Assembly: GCA_002409595.1 (NCBI GenBank) | Contig: DHNQ01000001.1 | Coordinates: forward strand, 179,222-243,221 | Direction of reading: 5' to 3' | DNA: 64,000 nucleotides | Origin: Dysgonomonas sp. UBA5412 | Lineage (GTDB): Bacteria; Bacteroidota; Bacteroidia; Bacteroidales; Dysgonomonadaceae | Part shown: positions 25,976 through 34,709 of the stretch, piece after piece | How positions within the stretch are numbered: position 1 is the first letter of the stretch | How the letters are laid out: the number at the start of each line of letters is the position of its first letter | Position numbers and translations under genes: made by a program | Notes under the pieces: generated by a model | Databases searched by the model: none | Seen by the model: the letters and a program-made list of their open reading frames with translations, nothing else | What the model was told of the DNA's origin: nothing

Positions 25976-27919
25976 TCAATCAAGATTCATTTCACTAAGT
26001 TCCATCGTCAAACGTTCCCATTGCTCCATATTCTCAGACAATTCTTTTGTAAGAAATCCATGTTTCTCAAAAAGAGAAGGGTCAGCAGTGCCTTCGGGAC
26101 TAGCCAGACGATTCTCAATATCAGCTATTTCATTTTCCTTTTGCTCTATGGAGGCCTCTATATCTGCAATCTGTTTTTCTATCCGTTTTATTTGGCGACT
26201 AAATTCTTTTCGTTCTTCATACGACAGTTTATTTCCTGAAATTTGCTCTTTATTCTTTTCCTCTACGTCCTTAGCAGACTGATTACTTGGCATTTCCAAT
26301 TCTTTGAGGCTATCCATCTTCTTTCTTTCAAGAAACTCATAAATGCCACCAAGATGCTCGCGCACTTGCTGATTTCCAAATTCATATACTTTATCGACCA
26401 ATCCGTTAAGAAAATCACGATCGTGCGAAACCACAATTACCGTACCATCAAATTCCTTCAAAGCATCTTTTAAGACATCTTTCGATTTCATATCCAAGTG
26501 ATTAGTCGGTTCATCGAGAATAAGTAGATTGACCGGTTCAAGCAACAGACGAATCATAGCCAAACGGCTGCGCTCTCCTCCGGACAACACTTTAACCTTT
26601 TTGTCGGAAGCTTCTCCTCCAAACATAAAGGCACCTAATATATCGCGTATCTTGGTACGTATATCACCAACGGCAACATAGTCTATTGTTTCGAAAACGG
26701 TCTTATCCTCATCGAGTAACTGTGCCTGATTCTGAGCAAAGTATCCGATTTTCACATTATGTCCCAATTCTAACTTTCCTTTAAAATCGGTTTCTCCCAT
26801 AATGCACTTTACCAACGTCGACTTACCTTCTCCATTCTTCCCTACAAAGGCTATTTTATCTCCACGATTGATAGTCAGCGTCACATCTTTGAATATCAGA
26901 TGATCGCCGTAACTCTTCTCCACATTTTCGGCTATTACGGGGTACGAGCCGGAACGTGGTGCAGGTGGAAATTTCAAACTCAACATGGCATTGTCTTCAT
27001 CATCAACTTCCAATCGCTCCAATTTATCAAGTTGCTTTATTCTCGATTGCACTTGTACTGCCTTTGTAGCCTTGTAACGAAAACGTTCGATAAAATCTTC
27101 TGTTTTTTGAATCTGCTTTTGTTGATTCTCAAAGGCTCGCATTTGTTGTTCGCGATGTTCTTTCCTCAACTCTACATATTTAGAATATGGGACTTTGTAA
27201 TCATATATTCTTCCCAACGATATTTCTATTGTCCGTTGGGTTACAGCATCAAGAAAAGCCCTGTCGTGCGATACCAAAACAACTGCATTGGCACGTGTGG
27301 CTAAAAAGTTTTCGAGCCATTGGATAGACTCTATATCAAGGTGATTGGTAGGTTCATCGAGCAGTAATACATCGGGACGCTGCAACAAGAGTTTCGCTAA
27401 CTCGATACGCATACGCCATCCACCGCTAAACTCACTGGTAGGGCGTTCAAAATCAGTTCGGGTGAATCCTAAACCAATAAGTGTCTTTTCTATTTCTGCC
27501 TGAAAATTAGTTCCTCCTGCCATCAGGAATTGCTCGTGCAAATAGGTGGATTTTTCTATCAGATTGTGATATGCTTCCGATTCATAATCTGTTCTTTCGG
27601 CTAACTGTTTATTAACCTCCTCCAACTCGGCTTCCATCTTTTGGATATGTTCAAAGGCAAGCGAAGCTTCTTCAAAGACCGTATTTCCTTCTTTGAGAGT
27701 CATATGTTGCGGTAAATATCCGATGGTTATATCTTTCGGGCATGAAATGTTTCCACGTGTGGGGGCTTGCAATCCTGCAAACGTTTTTAGCATCGTACTT
27801 TTTCCTGCTCCATTTTTTCCGACCAGAGCAATCCGTTCTTTCTTATTTACTACGAAAGATATATCGTCGAAGAGTGTAAACCCGCCAAATTCTACTGTTA
27901 AGCCTTCTACTGAAATCAC
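25976..27919 (-). CDS. ABC-F family ATPase
   Basis: A 647-aa protein with two ATP-binding cassettes and no membrane segments. Cassette 1 has Walker A GKNGAGKST at 34-42 and signature FSGGWRMRIELA. Cassette 2 has Walker A GKNGEGKST near 362 and signature LSGGERSRLAM. The P-site tRNA interaction linker lies between them (about 240-320), and a Glu/Lys-rich coiled-coil tail is C-terminal (about 555-640). ABC-F proteins act on the ribosome as translation factors. The tail is like that of Uup/YdiF-type members. The start is GTG at 27919, 23 nt downstream of the promoter box at 27942-27949. Confidence 0.9.
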   Translation of the reverse strand: MISVEGLTVEFGGFTLFDDISFVVNKKERIALVGKNGAGKSTMLKTFAGLQAPTRGNISCPKDITIGYLPQHMTLKEGNTVFEEASLAFEHIQKMEAELEEVNKQLAERTDYESEAYHNLIEKSTYLHEQFLMAGGTNFQAEIEKTLIGLGFTRTDFERPTSEFSGGWRMRIELAKLLLQRPDVLLLDEPTNHLDIESIQWLENFLATRANAVVLVSHDRAFLDAVTQRTIEISLGRIYDYKVPYSKYVELRKEHREQQMRAFENQQKQIQKTEDFIERFRYKATKAVQVQSRIKQLDKLERLEVDDEDNAMLSLKFPPAPRSGSYPVIAENVEKSYGDHLIFKDVTLTINRGDKIAFVGKNGEGKSTLVKCIMGETDFKGKLELGHNVKIGYFAQNQAQLLDEDKTVFETIDYVAVGDIRTKIRDILGAFMFGGEASDKKVKVLSGGERSRLAMIRLLLEPVNLLILDEPTNHLDMKSKDVLKDALKEFDGTVIVVSHDRDFLNGLVDKVYEFGNQQVREHLGGIYEFLERKKMDSLKELEMPSNQSAKDVEEKNKEQISGNKLSYEERKEFSRQIKRIEKQIADIEASIEQKENEIADIENRLASPEGTADPSLFEKHGFLTKELSENMEQWERLTMELSEMNLD

Positions 27920-27941
27920 AATTAATATATTTAAATATCTG

Positions 27942-27949
27942 CAAAAGTA
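27942..27949 (-). promoter_or_regulatory. -7 promoter box for the ABC-F gene
   Basis: It reads TACTTTTG on the minus strand. It predicts a leader of about 16 nt before the GTG start. Confidence 0.55.
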
Positions 27950-27965
27950 GGGATTTTAAAATAAA

Positions 27966-27998
27966 AGACTGCATTTTAACTATGTCAAAATGCAGTCT
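27966..27998 (-). terminator. Terminator at the end of the polysaccharide utilization locus
   Basis: The perfect 12-bp stem 27966-27977 with 27987-27998 is followed on the minus strand by TTTATTTT. It ends transcription from the esterase gene. Confidence 0.8.
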
Positions 27999-28103
27999 GC
28001 AACCACTTACTGAACTTCAAATCTGTTAGGATTAAAAAGGTGTTCTATAAAAACAATCTTACCTTAAAGATATAACCTAATACCCAATTGATAGATTGAT
28101 TAA

Positions 28104-28868
28104 TTATTTCTTATGTTTGAACAGCCAAGGTACAAGTTCTTTCTCTTGAAAGGCATTTACCCAACTACCGTGATTGACTCCTTTATATTCTGTATATTCA
28201 ACGTCACAACCTAATTCTTTCAAACGTGAATAGATCGTTCTCGAATTTTGAACCGGCACGACAGAATCTTCATCACCGTGAAAAATCCATACCGCTGTAT
28301 GTTTTGCATATATAGGCAGTTTGCTAATATCTGCACCTCCACAGATGGGAAAAGCTGCCGCAAAAACATTCGGCATACGCCACAATAGCTCGAATGTACC
28401 CATACCTCCCATCGAGAGTCCTCCTACATAAACGCGGCTCAAATCTACCTTACCGGAGGATAACCAGTCCTGAATAAGCTGAATAAGTGTAGACATGGCT
28501 AATGTGGGCTGATCGGAGCGACCAAAAGTTAATGTCATTTTATCATCTATCAGATGTCTTGACACGTTAGACCAATAATTGTCTGCCGGACATTGCGGTA
28601 CTATCACTATTGCCGGATAGTCGGACAAGAAATGTCCCGTAAGAAATTCTTTTCCATGCGTGAGTTGAGCCTGATTGTCGCTTCCTCTCTCTCCTGCCCC
28701 ATGCAGCATCACTACTAATGGATATTCTTTATTAGCATCGTAATTGTCTGGAAACATCACCTGATAGGGTAATGAAAATCCATTTATCATATACGATGCG
28801 TTTTTAAATTGCCCAAAACTAAATATGGAGCAAAGTAAAAGACTACAGATTAATGATATTTTCTTCAT
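28104..28868 (-). CDS. Secreted alpha/beta hydrolase, esterase-like
   Basis: A 254-aa protein with a signal peptide (MKKISLICSLLLCSIFSFGQ). The alpha/beta-hydrolase fold shows the oxyanion region VVMLHGAGERGSDNQ, the nucleophile elbow GLSMGGMG near residue 152, the Asp in FHGDEDSVVPV and the catalytic His in GVNHGSW near 238. Phospholipase/carboxylesterase or PHB-depolymerase-like enzymes of this kind in such loci often remove acyl groups from glycans. It is the last gene of the utilization locus, 29 bp after the GH43 gene. Confidence 0.82.
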   Translation of the reverse strand: MKKISLICSLLLCSIFSFGQFKNASYMINGFSLPYQVMFPDNYDANKEYPLVVMLHGAGERGSDNQAQLTHGKEFLTGHFLSDYPAIVIVPQCPADNYWSNVSRHLIDDKMTLTFGRSDQPTLAMSTLIQLIQDWLSSGKVDLSRVYVGGLSMGGMGTFELLWRMPNVFAAAFPICGGADISKLPIYAKHTAVWIFHGDEDSVVPVQNSRTIYSRLKELGCDVEYTEYKGVNHGSWVNAFQEKELVPWLFKHKK

Positions 28869-28897
28869 AATTGACAGTTATATTATATTTGATATTA

Positions 28898-30658
28898 TTA
28901 TAAAGCTTCCGCACGAGTCCAAATAGATGTTCCGTTCTCATTTATTGCTTCGATGGCAAAGTAATAAGGTTTGGTACGATCCATTCCCGGATAGTAATAT
29001 TCATTTACATCATAAATCATTACACAATTATACAATTTATTCGGATCTTGTCCAATATAAATATTATAAGCGTAAGCATTATCCACAGTCTTCCATTTCA
29101 GCCACGCATTACGCCGATCTGTATCGTCCGAACGCAAAGCCATAAATGCTTCTACGGCATCAGGCTTTTGTCCTGCTCCCAGCCCAAAGACCCTGAATCC
29201 CGAAACAGCAAATTTGCCGGTAGGCATATGTATATTTTCCATTTTCAGAAAGCGAGCTTTCACCGGATCAGCCAATTCTACATAGTCGTGTGGCACATCT
29301 TTTTTATTCTTACTCTTATCTATCAGTACATTCCATTTTTTGCCATTGAGGGAATAGTAGACTATATACTGATGATAGATGCCTTGCTGCTTGCCTATAA
29401 ATTCGGCATCCTGATCGGCATAGTTTATCTGTACAGCATTTACAGTAGATACTTCTCCCAGATCGGATATTAGCCATTCTCCCTTGTTGCTTGTCTTTGC
29501 ACTCCAATATGTTTTTACATCTTCGTTAACCAGATTATTGGCATAATGAGTTCTCAAAGTTGATGAAACTTGTACGGGTTTATTATAGTTAAGCAGCATC
29601 CATCCGGTAAATAGTCCTTTTATATGATCGGCTTTTCCGTTTGGTAAATAGTGAGGATAATCTCCGAATGCAGTGTTGCAATACATAACATCGTCTTTAT
29701 CAAAGCCGGCAGGCCAAATACCGACACGACGTTCAAAATTATTTTTCACATTCACTACCATTGTAGAAGTATGCCAATAATTGTTCCAGTTATCCTGAAA
29801 GGTAGCTCCATGTCCAGCTCCGCGAATAAAGCCTCCGGCTTTCATGCTCAGAGGTAATGATACATGTTGGAAAGCATCGTTTTCGCCAAGCGGATGACTA
29901 CTGGTTGCAACTCCATCACCATAATGGCTGAATTCTGTACCGGGACCACCCCACTGAAGATAATATTTATCATTGTGCTTAGTCATCCAAGCACCTTCCA
30001 TAAAGGGTTTGAGAAATGTGTTGTCCATGTGTTCGCCAAAGCGATGCCAACCTATTTTCTGATCGTCAAGCAAAAGAAGTTCTTTTCGTGTTCCTATCGG
30101 TTCGAAGGTAGACCTGTCTAGTTCTATGCCATACAACGGATATACATTACTACTACCGTTATACATATACAAACGCTGATCGTCGTCGATAAAGAAAGCG
30201 GGATCCCATCCTCCTATATCGAAATGTTCCACAGCTTTGCTCCACTCGTTTGCTTTAGGATTTGTACTTACCCAAATAGGGAATATACGTGAGTAGGTGG
30301 AACCGAATACACAAAGCGAATCGCCTTGTACCCATGCTGCCGGAGCGCACAGATCGTCCCATTTATTAGGTGTTGTGTCTATTGCTTCTTGTGTAAGGAA
30401 GGGGCGAGAAACGAAATGCCAATCAGACATATCGCTACTCCACCAATATCCACTTTGGTTGGTAGAGAAAAGATAAAAATCGCCCTTAAAGTTTACAATA
30501 ACCGGATCGGCAGTAGCTCTGTGCTTTCCCCATGTAGTAAAATTGGGAATGGGTGCATAGCCATAGTCGAGATTTACCGGATTACAATAAGTTTTTTGTT
30601 GAGCAAAAAACGGAATTGCAATAAAAAGATAAAGGAGTAATATGTTTAGTTTTTTCAT
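28898..30658 (-). CDS. GH43-like glycoside hydrolase with discoidin domain
   Basis: An exported enzyme of about 586 aa. The start is set at 30658 (MKKLNILLLYLFIAIPFFAQ, a signal peptide); an ATG 14 codons upstream lies in a terminator-like hairpin. The five-bladed propeller (about 20-340) has the expected Asp in ATADPVIVNFKGDFYLF, a second Asp in GGWDPAFFIDDDQRLY and a candidate acid Glu in GGPGTEFSHYG. An F5/8-type (discoidin) carbohydrate-binding domain (about 355-490) and a fibronectin III-like C-terminus follow. GH43 members remove arabinose, xylose or galactose. Its substrate here is uncertain, as its neighbours suggest a glucan. Confidence 0.78.
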   Translation of the reverse strand: MKKLNILLLYLFIAIPFFAQQKTYCNPVNLDYGYAPIPNFTTWGKHRATADPVIVNFKGDFYLFSTNQSGYWWSSDMSDWHFVSRPFLTQEAIDTTPNKWDDLCAPAAWVQGDSLCVFGSTYSRIFPIWVSTNPKANEWSKAVEHFDIGGWDPAFFIDDDQRLYMYNGSSNVYPLYGIELDRSTFEPIGTRKELLLLDDQKIGWHRFGEHMDNTFLKPFMEGAWMTKHNDKYYLQWGGPGTEFSHYGDGVATSSHPLGENDAFQHVSLPLSMKAGGFIRGAGHGATFQDNWNNYWHTSTMVVNVKNNFERRVGIWPAGFDKDDVMYCNTAFGDYPHYLPNGKADHIKGLFTGWMLLNYNKPVQVSSTLRTHYANNLVNEDVKTYWSAKTSNKGEWLISDLGEVSTVNAVQINYADQDAEFIGKQQGIYHQYIVYYSLNGKKWNVLIDKSKNKKDVPHDYVELADPVKARFLKMENIHMPTGKFAVSGFRVFGLGAGQKPDAVEAFMALRSDDTDRRNAWLKWKTVDNAYAYNIYIGQDPNKLYNCVMIYDVNEYYYPGMDRTKPYYFAIEAINENGTSIWTRAEAL

Positions 30659-30678
30659 GCTATTATTATATAAAGAAA

Positions 30679-30725
30679 TTGCCCGATCTTCTTTAATCAT
30701 TACATTTTGAACATCAATCGGGCAA
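30679..30725 (-). terminator. Hairpin between the GH144-like and GH43-like genes
   Basis: The perfect 9-bp GC-rich stem 30679-30687 with 30717-30725 is followed on the minus strand by TTTCTTT. The loop is 29 nt. Confidence 0.6.
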
Positions 30726-30739
30726 CTCTCAATAAATAT

Positions 30740-32098
30740 TTATTTCAAATACGGTGATTCAAATCCGAGTTTCTTCAATCCTGTTTGTACATCGGGATGG
30801 CTCATAAAGAGCTTCCACAATAATTGTGAACGATGATTTTCGATCATTACTACAATCGGTCCTTGGTCTATTGCCAAATAGCGTTGCGGATACCAATTAT
30901 CTGTTTCGCTATATGCGTCATAGAAACCGTATTTTCCCATCATTTTATCACCCATTCCATATAGGTTTCTCATCACCTTCATAGATTCCTCGGGTGTATA
31001 AACAATAGATGAAAGAGCTGCTGTAGGAGAGATTACGCCATGGTCACCGTTTTCTTCGGGTTCGTGAGCTGCATAACCTTTAACGGAATAGCTTGCTGAC
31101 AAGCCCCAACTATCTTCTCCATAACCTTTATAGTTCTTAGGGTTGCGGATGCAATAAGCTCTGTTTATCAACGTATAATTTTTCATTTCTTCAAAATAAT
31201 CTGCATACTTATCTTTCAGCCCGTTAGGATTTAGTCCAAGGAAAGAATAATGTGCCCAAAATAAAGGTCCTGCTCCACTCACACTTTGATAGTGCATGTT
31301 CAGGTTATATCCTTCCATAGTATGAGGCGCAACAATAGCACCACCTTCTGCCCATCCTTGATGGTATACATCGGCAGGCACACCATGCGATGGAGAACAA
31401 GCTGCCAAAACGTATGTTATCAGGCATTCGTTATATCCACGTATAGCAAAATTCATTTCCCATGAGTGGTCAGGACTCCAATGCCAATACAATACATTTT
31501 TGCCGTTACGATGCCAGTTCCAATCAACAGCTTTCCAGAGTTTATCTATTCTGACAGCTAAGGCTTTTTCTTCGTCCGAACCATTTATATAATATTGATG
31601 CAGGGCTAGTAATCCTTGCATAAGGAATGAAGTTTCTACCAAGTCGCCTCCATTATCTTTATCACTAAAACCTCTCACTTTACCGGTTTCGCCATACCAC
31701 CAATGTGGATATACTCCATGAAAAGAATCGGCTTTCTCTAGAAAATTTACGATTTTAGTCATACGTTCCAGTCCTTGTTCACGTGTTACATAGCCACGAT
31801 CTATTCCTGAGATAAGAGCCATAATACCAAATCCACTACCTCCTGATGTGACTACATTTTCATCATTTTCGGGATATTCTCCATCAACATGAAAACGCTC
31901 ACGAGCCATTCCGCTAACGGGTTCTGCTCCGTCCCAAAAATATTGGAAGGTACGACGTTGTACACTATCAAGCAGAGCGTCGTCTGAAATATCAGAAACT
32001 TGATTATCTGTTTTATTCTGCTCCGATTTCTTATCCTTACAACTTATAGATATAAATAGTAGGGATAATAATAAAAGGGATATTTGTACTTTTTTCAT
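30740..32098 (-). CDS. GH144-like endo-beta-1,2-glucanase (glucoamylase-like domain)
   Basis: A 452-aa lipoprotein (LLFISISC lipobox, Cys near residue 20). The mature part matches the 'glucoamylase-like' (alpha/alpha)6 family now classed as GH144. Motifs are RRTFQYFWDGAEPVSGMARE, GFGIMALISGIDRG, VETSFLMQGLLAL, WHWSPDHSWEMNF and YGEDSWGLSAS. Characterised GH144 enzymes cut beta-1,2-glucan inside the chain. It sits next to a GH3 beta-glucosidase, which fits that activity. Lipid anchoring places it on the envelope, probably at the cell surface. The substrate call is family-based. Confidence 0.75.
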   Translation of the reverse strand: MKKVQISLLLLSLLFISISCKDKKSEQNKTDNQVSDISDDALLDSVQRRTFQYFWDGAEPVSGMARERFHVDGEYPENDENVVTSGGSGFGIMALISGIDRGYVTREQGLERMTKIVNFLEKADSFHGVYPHWWYGETGKVRGFSDKDNGGDLVETSFLMQGLLALHQYYINGSDEEKALAVRIDKLWKAVDWNWHRNGKNVLYWHWSPDHSWEMNFAIRGYNECLITYVLAACSPSHGVPADVYHQGWAEGGAIVAPHTMEGYNLNMHYQSVSGAGPLFWAHYSFLGLNPNGLKDKYADYFEEMKNYTLINRAYCIRNPKNYKGYGEDSWGLSASYSVKGYAAHEPEENGDHGVISPTAALSSIVYTPEESMKVMRNLYGMGDKMMGKYGFYDAYSETDNWYPQRYLAIDQGPIVVMIENHRSQLLWKLFMSHPDVQTGLKKLGFESPYLK

Positions 32099-32212
32099 AT
32101 GTACTTTTTTTATCTGATGCAGTAATTTACCATACTGCTTCGATTCAACATATTCTTTTTTTATATAAAAAGATTTTATTACGAGTATTAATCACAAACT
32201 TTATAAGCTACT

Positions 32213-32268
32213 GAACGTAGTGAAAATATCTCTTTCTCAATATAAGATTGGGATTATTCACTACGTCC
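32213..32268 (-). other. Stable hairpin between the GH3 and GH144-like genes
   Basis: The arms 32213-32224 and 32257-32268 pair over 12 positions with one G-U and a 32-nt loop. There is no T run, so it is more likely an RNA-processing or stability element than a terminator. The rest of the 223-bp gap is A/T-rich with no gene. Confidence 0.55.
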
Positions 32269-32321
32269 AGAGAGACAAAGATCTCAATTGAAGCTTTTAA
32301 ATTTCATTCTTGATATACTGA

Positions 32322-34619
32322 TTAGTTTAATGTGAATTTTGCAGATTTTACATCGTGACTATTTCCACCTATCATTACATCAAATTCACCGGATTCGAAT
32401 ACATATTCAAGATCATAGTTGTAGAACTTCAACATTTCAGGCGTGATTTTGAAATCTACTGTTTTAGATTCGCCAGCTTTAATAAATACTTTTTCGAATC
32501 CTTTAAGTTCTTTAACCGGACGTGTTGTACTACCCACGATATCGCGGATATAAAGTTGTACTACTTCTGCTCCATCTTTAGATCCTCTGTTGGTTACAGT
32601 CACACTTGCTGTAAGTTCACCATTGGCATTAATGGCTGCAGAAGAAAGCTTAACGTCGCTGTAATCGAATGTTGTATAGCTTAGCCCGTAGCCAAATGGG
32701 TAAAGAGGTTCGTTAGATACATCTAAATAGTTGCTACGGAATTTTTCGAACCATTTCCCTTCGCCTAAAGGACGTCCTGTATTTTTATGATTATAGAATA
32801 AAGGTATTTGTCCTACATTCTGAGGGAAAGTTGTTGATAATTTTCCACTAGGATTTACATCTCCGAACAATACATCGCTGATAGCTTCAGCAGCTTCGCT
32901 ACCTCCAAACCAAACGTTAAGGATAGCCGGCACGTTTTGATCTTCCCATGTAAGTGTAAGCGGACGTCCGGTGAATAATACTAAAACTACCGGTTTTCCG
33001 GTTTTCAATAGTTCTTTCAATAAACGTTGCTGTACATCAGGGATACCGATTTCAGTACGGCTACTTGATTCACCGCTATATTCTGAAGATTCGCCTAAGG
33101 CTGCTACAATAACGTCTGCATTTTTAGCAATTGCCAAGGCTTCATTTCTTAATTCTTCTTCACTACGATTGTCACGTCCTAAAGAACGACCAAACATTGT
33201 AGCTCTTTCTTCTATTGCTGGGTCTGTAGTAAGGTTGCTTCCTTTTGCATATACGACTTTAGTTTTATTTCCTGCTACTGATTTCAAACCGTCTACTAAT
33301 GTTTTAGGTTTGCTTAGGTCAACAGCAACACTCCATGTTCCGGGCATATTTTCGCCGGAGTTAGCCAATGGTCCTACAACTGCTATTGTACCTTGTTTCT
33401 TTAATGGTAAAGTTTGATCATCATTCTTCAATAACACAAAACTTTCGGCTGCTATTTTGCGGGCAACTGCACGATGTTCTTTTGTGTATATTTCTTTCTT
33501 TGCTCTTGATACATCACAATATTTGTAAGGGTCTGCAAATAAACCTAGTTTATATTTAGCTTCTAGTATACGACGACATGCTGTATCAATTTCGGCTTCT
33601 GACACTTTGCCTTCTGATACTGATTTTTTCAATGTTAAGAGGAAACCTTCTGCTACCATATCCATATCTATACCGGCACTTAGAGCTCTGGCAGATACTG
33701 TTTGCAGATCTCCAATACCATGATCTATCATTTCGCTAATACCTGTATAATCGGTAACTACAAATCCGCCGAAACCCCATTGTTTGCGTAAGACATCTGT
33801 CATAAGCCATTTGCTTGCTGTAGCGGGAATTCCGTCCACTTCATTGAAAGATGCCATAGCACTACCAACTCCGGCTTCTACTGCTGCCTGATAGGGATAC
33901 ATGTATTCATTAAACATACGGTGATGGCTCATATCTACTGTGTTGTAGTCTCGTCCTGCTTCACTTGCTCCATATAGAGCATAATGTTTCACACATGCCA
34001 TAATTTGATTATTAGATGAATAAGCATTCTCGCCTACTCCTTGGTAACCTCGTACCATTGCTTTTGCAATCTGACCACCCAAATATGGGTCTTCGCCATT
34101 ACCTTCAGACACACGTCCCCAACGAGGGTCTCTAGAGATATCAACCATTGGGCTAAATGTCCAACAGATACCGTCCGCACTGGCTTCTACTGCAGCAATA
34201 CGAGCTGATTGTTCTATGGCTGCCATATCCCAAGAGCAAGAAAGCCCTAATGGAATGGGAAATACAGTCTCGTAACCGTGAATAACGTCCATACCAAAGA
34301 TCAATGGTATTTTAAGACGACTCTCTTCCATTGCGACACGTTGTACTTCTCTAATTTTTTCAACTCCTTTGATGTTAAAGAGGCCTCCAACTTGTCCTTG
34401 CTTTATTTTTTCAGCAATATTGCTGCTTTTAGCTTGTCCGGTAGTTATATCTCCGGAACTAGGCAAGTTAAGCTGACCTATTTTTTCATCTAAAGTCATT
34501 TTACTCATCAGATCGTCGATAAAACGATCCATTTTAGACCTTTCGGACACGGAATTCTTTACCTGAGCATTCAAACTTAGAAGACCTAAACTTAATGCTA
34601 CGATCAATAACCTTTTCAT
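32322..34619 (-). CDS. bglX: GH3 family beta-glucosidase
   Basis: A 765-aa exported enzyme (signal MKRLLIVALSLGLLSLNAQ). The N-terminal barrel (about 30-370) has the GH3 substrate-binding KHYALYG and the nucleophile Asp290 in FGGFVVTDYTGISEM. The alpha/beta sandwich domain carries the likely acid region GESSEYSGESSSRTEIG near residue 505. A fibronectin III-like domain is C-terminal (about 670-750). GH3 enzymes release glucose from the non-reducing end. Next to a GH144-like gene it most likely degrades sophorose and beta-1,2-gluco-oligosaccharides in the periplasm, but other beta-glucans cannot be excluded. Confidence 0.88.
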   Translation of the reverse strand: MKRLLIVALSLGLLSLNAQVKNSVSERSKMDRFIDDLMSKMTLDEKIGQLNLPSSGDITTGQAKSSNIAEKIKQGQVGGLFNIKGVEKIREVQRVAMEESRLKIPLIFGMDVIHGYETVFPIPLGLSCSWDMAAIEQSARIAAVEASADGICWTFSPMVDISRDPRWGRVSEGNGEDPYLGGQIAKAMVRGYQGVGENAYSSNNQIMACVKHYALYGASEAGRDYNTVDMSHHRMFNEYMYPYQAAVEAGVGSAMASFNEVDGIPATASKWLMTDVLRKQWGFGGFVVTDYTGISEMIDHGIGDLQTVSARALSAGIDMDMVAEGFLLTLKKSVSEGKVSEAEIDTACRRILEAKYKLGLFADPYKYCDVSRAKKEIYTKEHRAVARKIAAESFVLLKNDDQTLPLKKQGTIAVVGPLANSGENMPGTWSVAVDLSKPKTLVDGLKSVAGNKTKVVYAKGSNLTTDPAIEERATMFGRSLGRDNRSEEELRNEALAIAKNADVIVAALGESSEYSGESSSRTEIGIPDVQQRLLKELLKTGKPVVLVLFTGRPLTLTWEDQNVPAILNVWFGGSEAAEAISDVLFGDVNPSGKLSTTFPQNVGQIPLFYNHKNTGRPLGEGKWFEKFRSNYLDVSNEPLYPFGYGLSYTTFDYSDVKLSSAAINANGELTASVTVTNRGSKDGAEVVQLYIRDIVGSTTRPVKELKGFEKVFIKAGESKTVDFKITPEMLKFYNYDLEYVFESGEFDVMIGGNSHDVKSAKFTLN

Positions 34620-34649
34620 TCTTTTTACCTTTTTCCTAATTTATAAAAT

Positions 34650-34679
34650 TAGTAAGGGCTATTTAACTAGCCCTTACTA
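34650..34679 (-). terminator. Hairpin between susD and the GH3 gene
   Basis: The perfect 12-bp stem 34650-34661 with 34668-34679 has a 6-nt loop and is followed on the minus strand by ATTTTATAAAT. It probably reduces read-through so that SusC/SusD are made in excess over the enzymes. Confidence 0.65.
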
Positions 34680-34709
34680 TAAAATATAGCGATACCAAAC
34701 AATTAATCA

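Noticed and set aside
30659..30700. Upstream ATG for the GH43-like gene
   Set aside because: The added 14 residues would precede the signal peptide and lie in the right half of a terminator-like hairpin; the ATG at 30658 gives a normal signal sequence.
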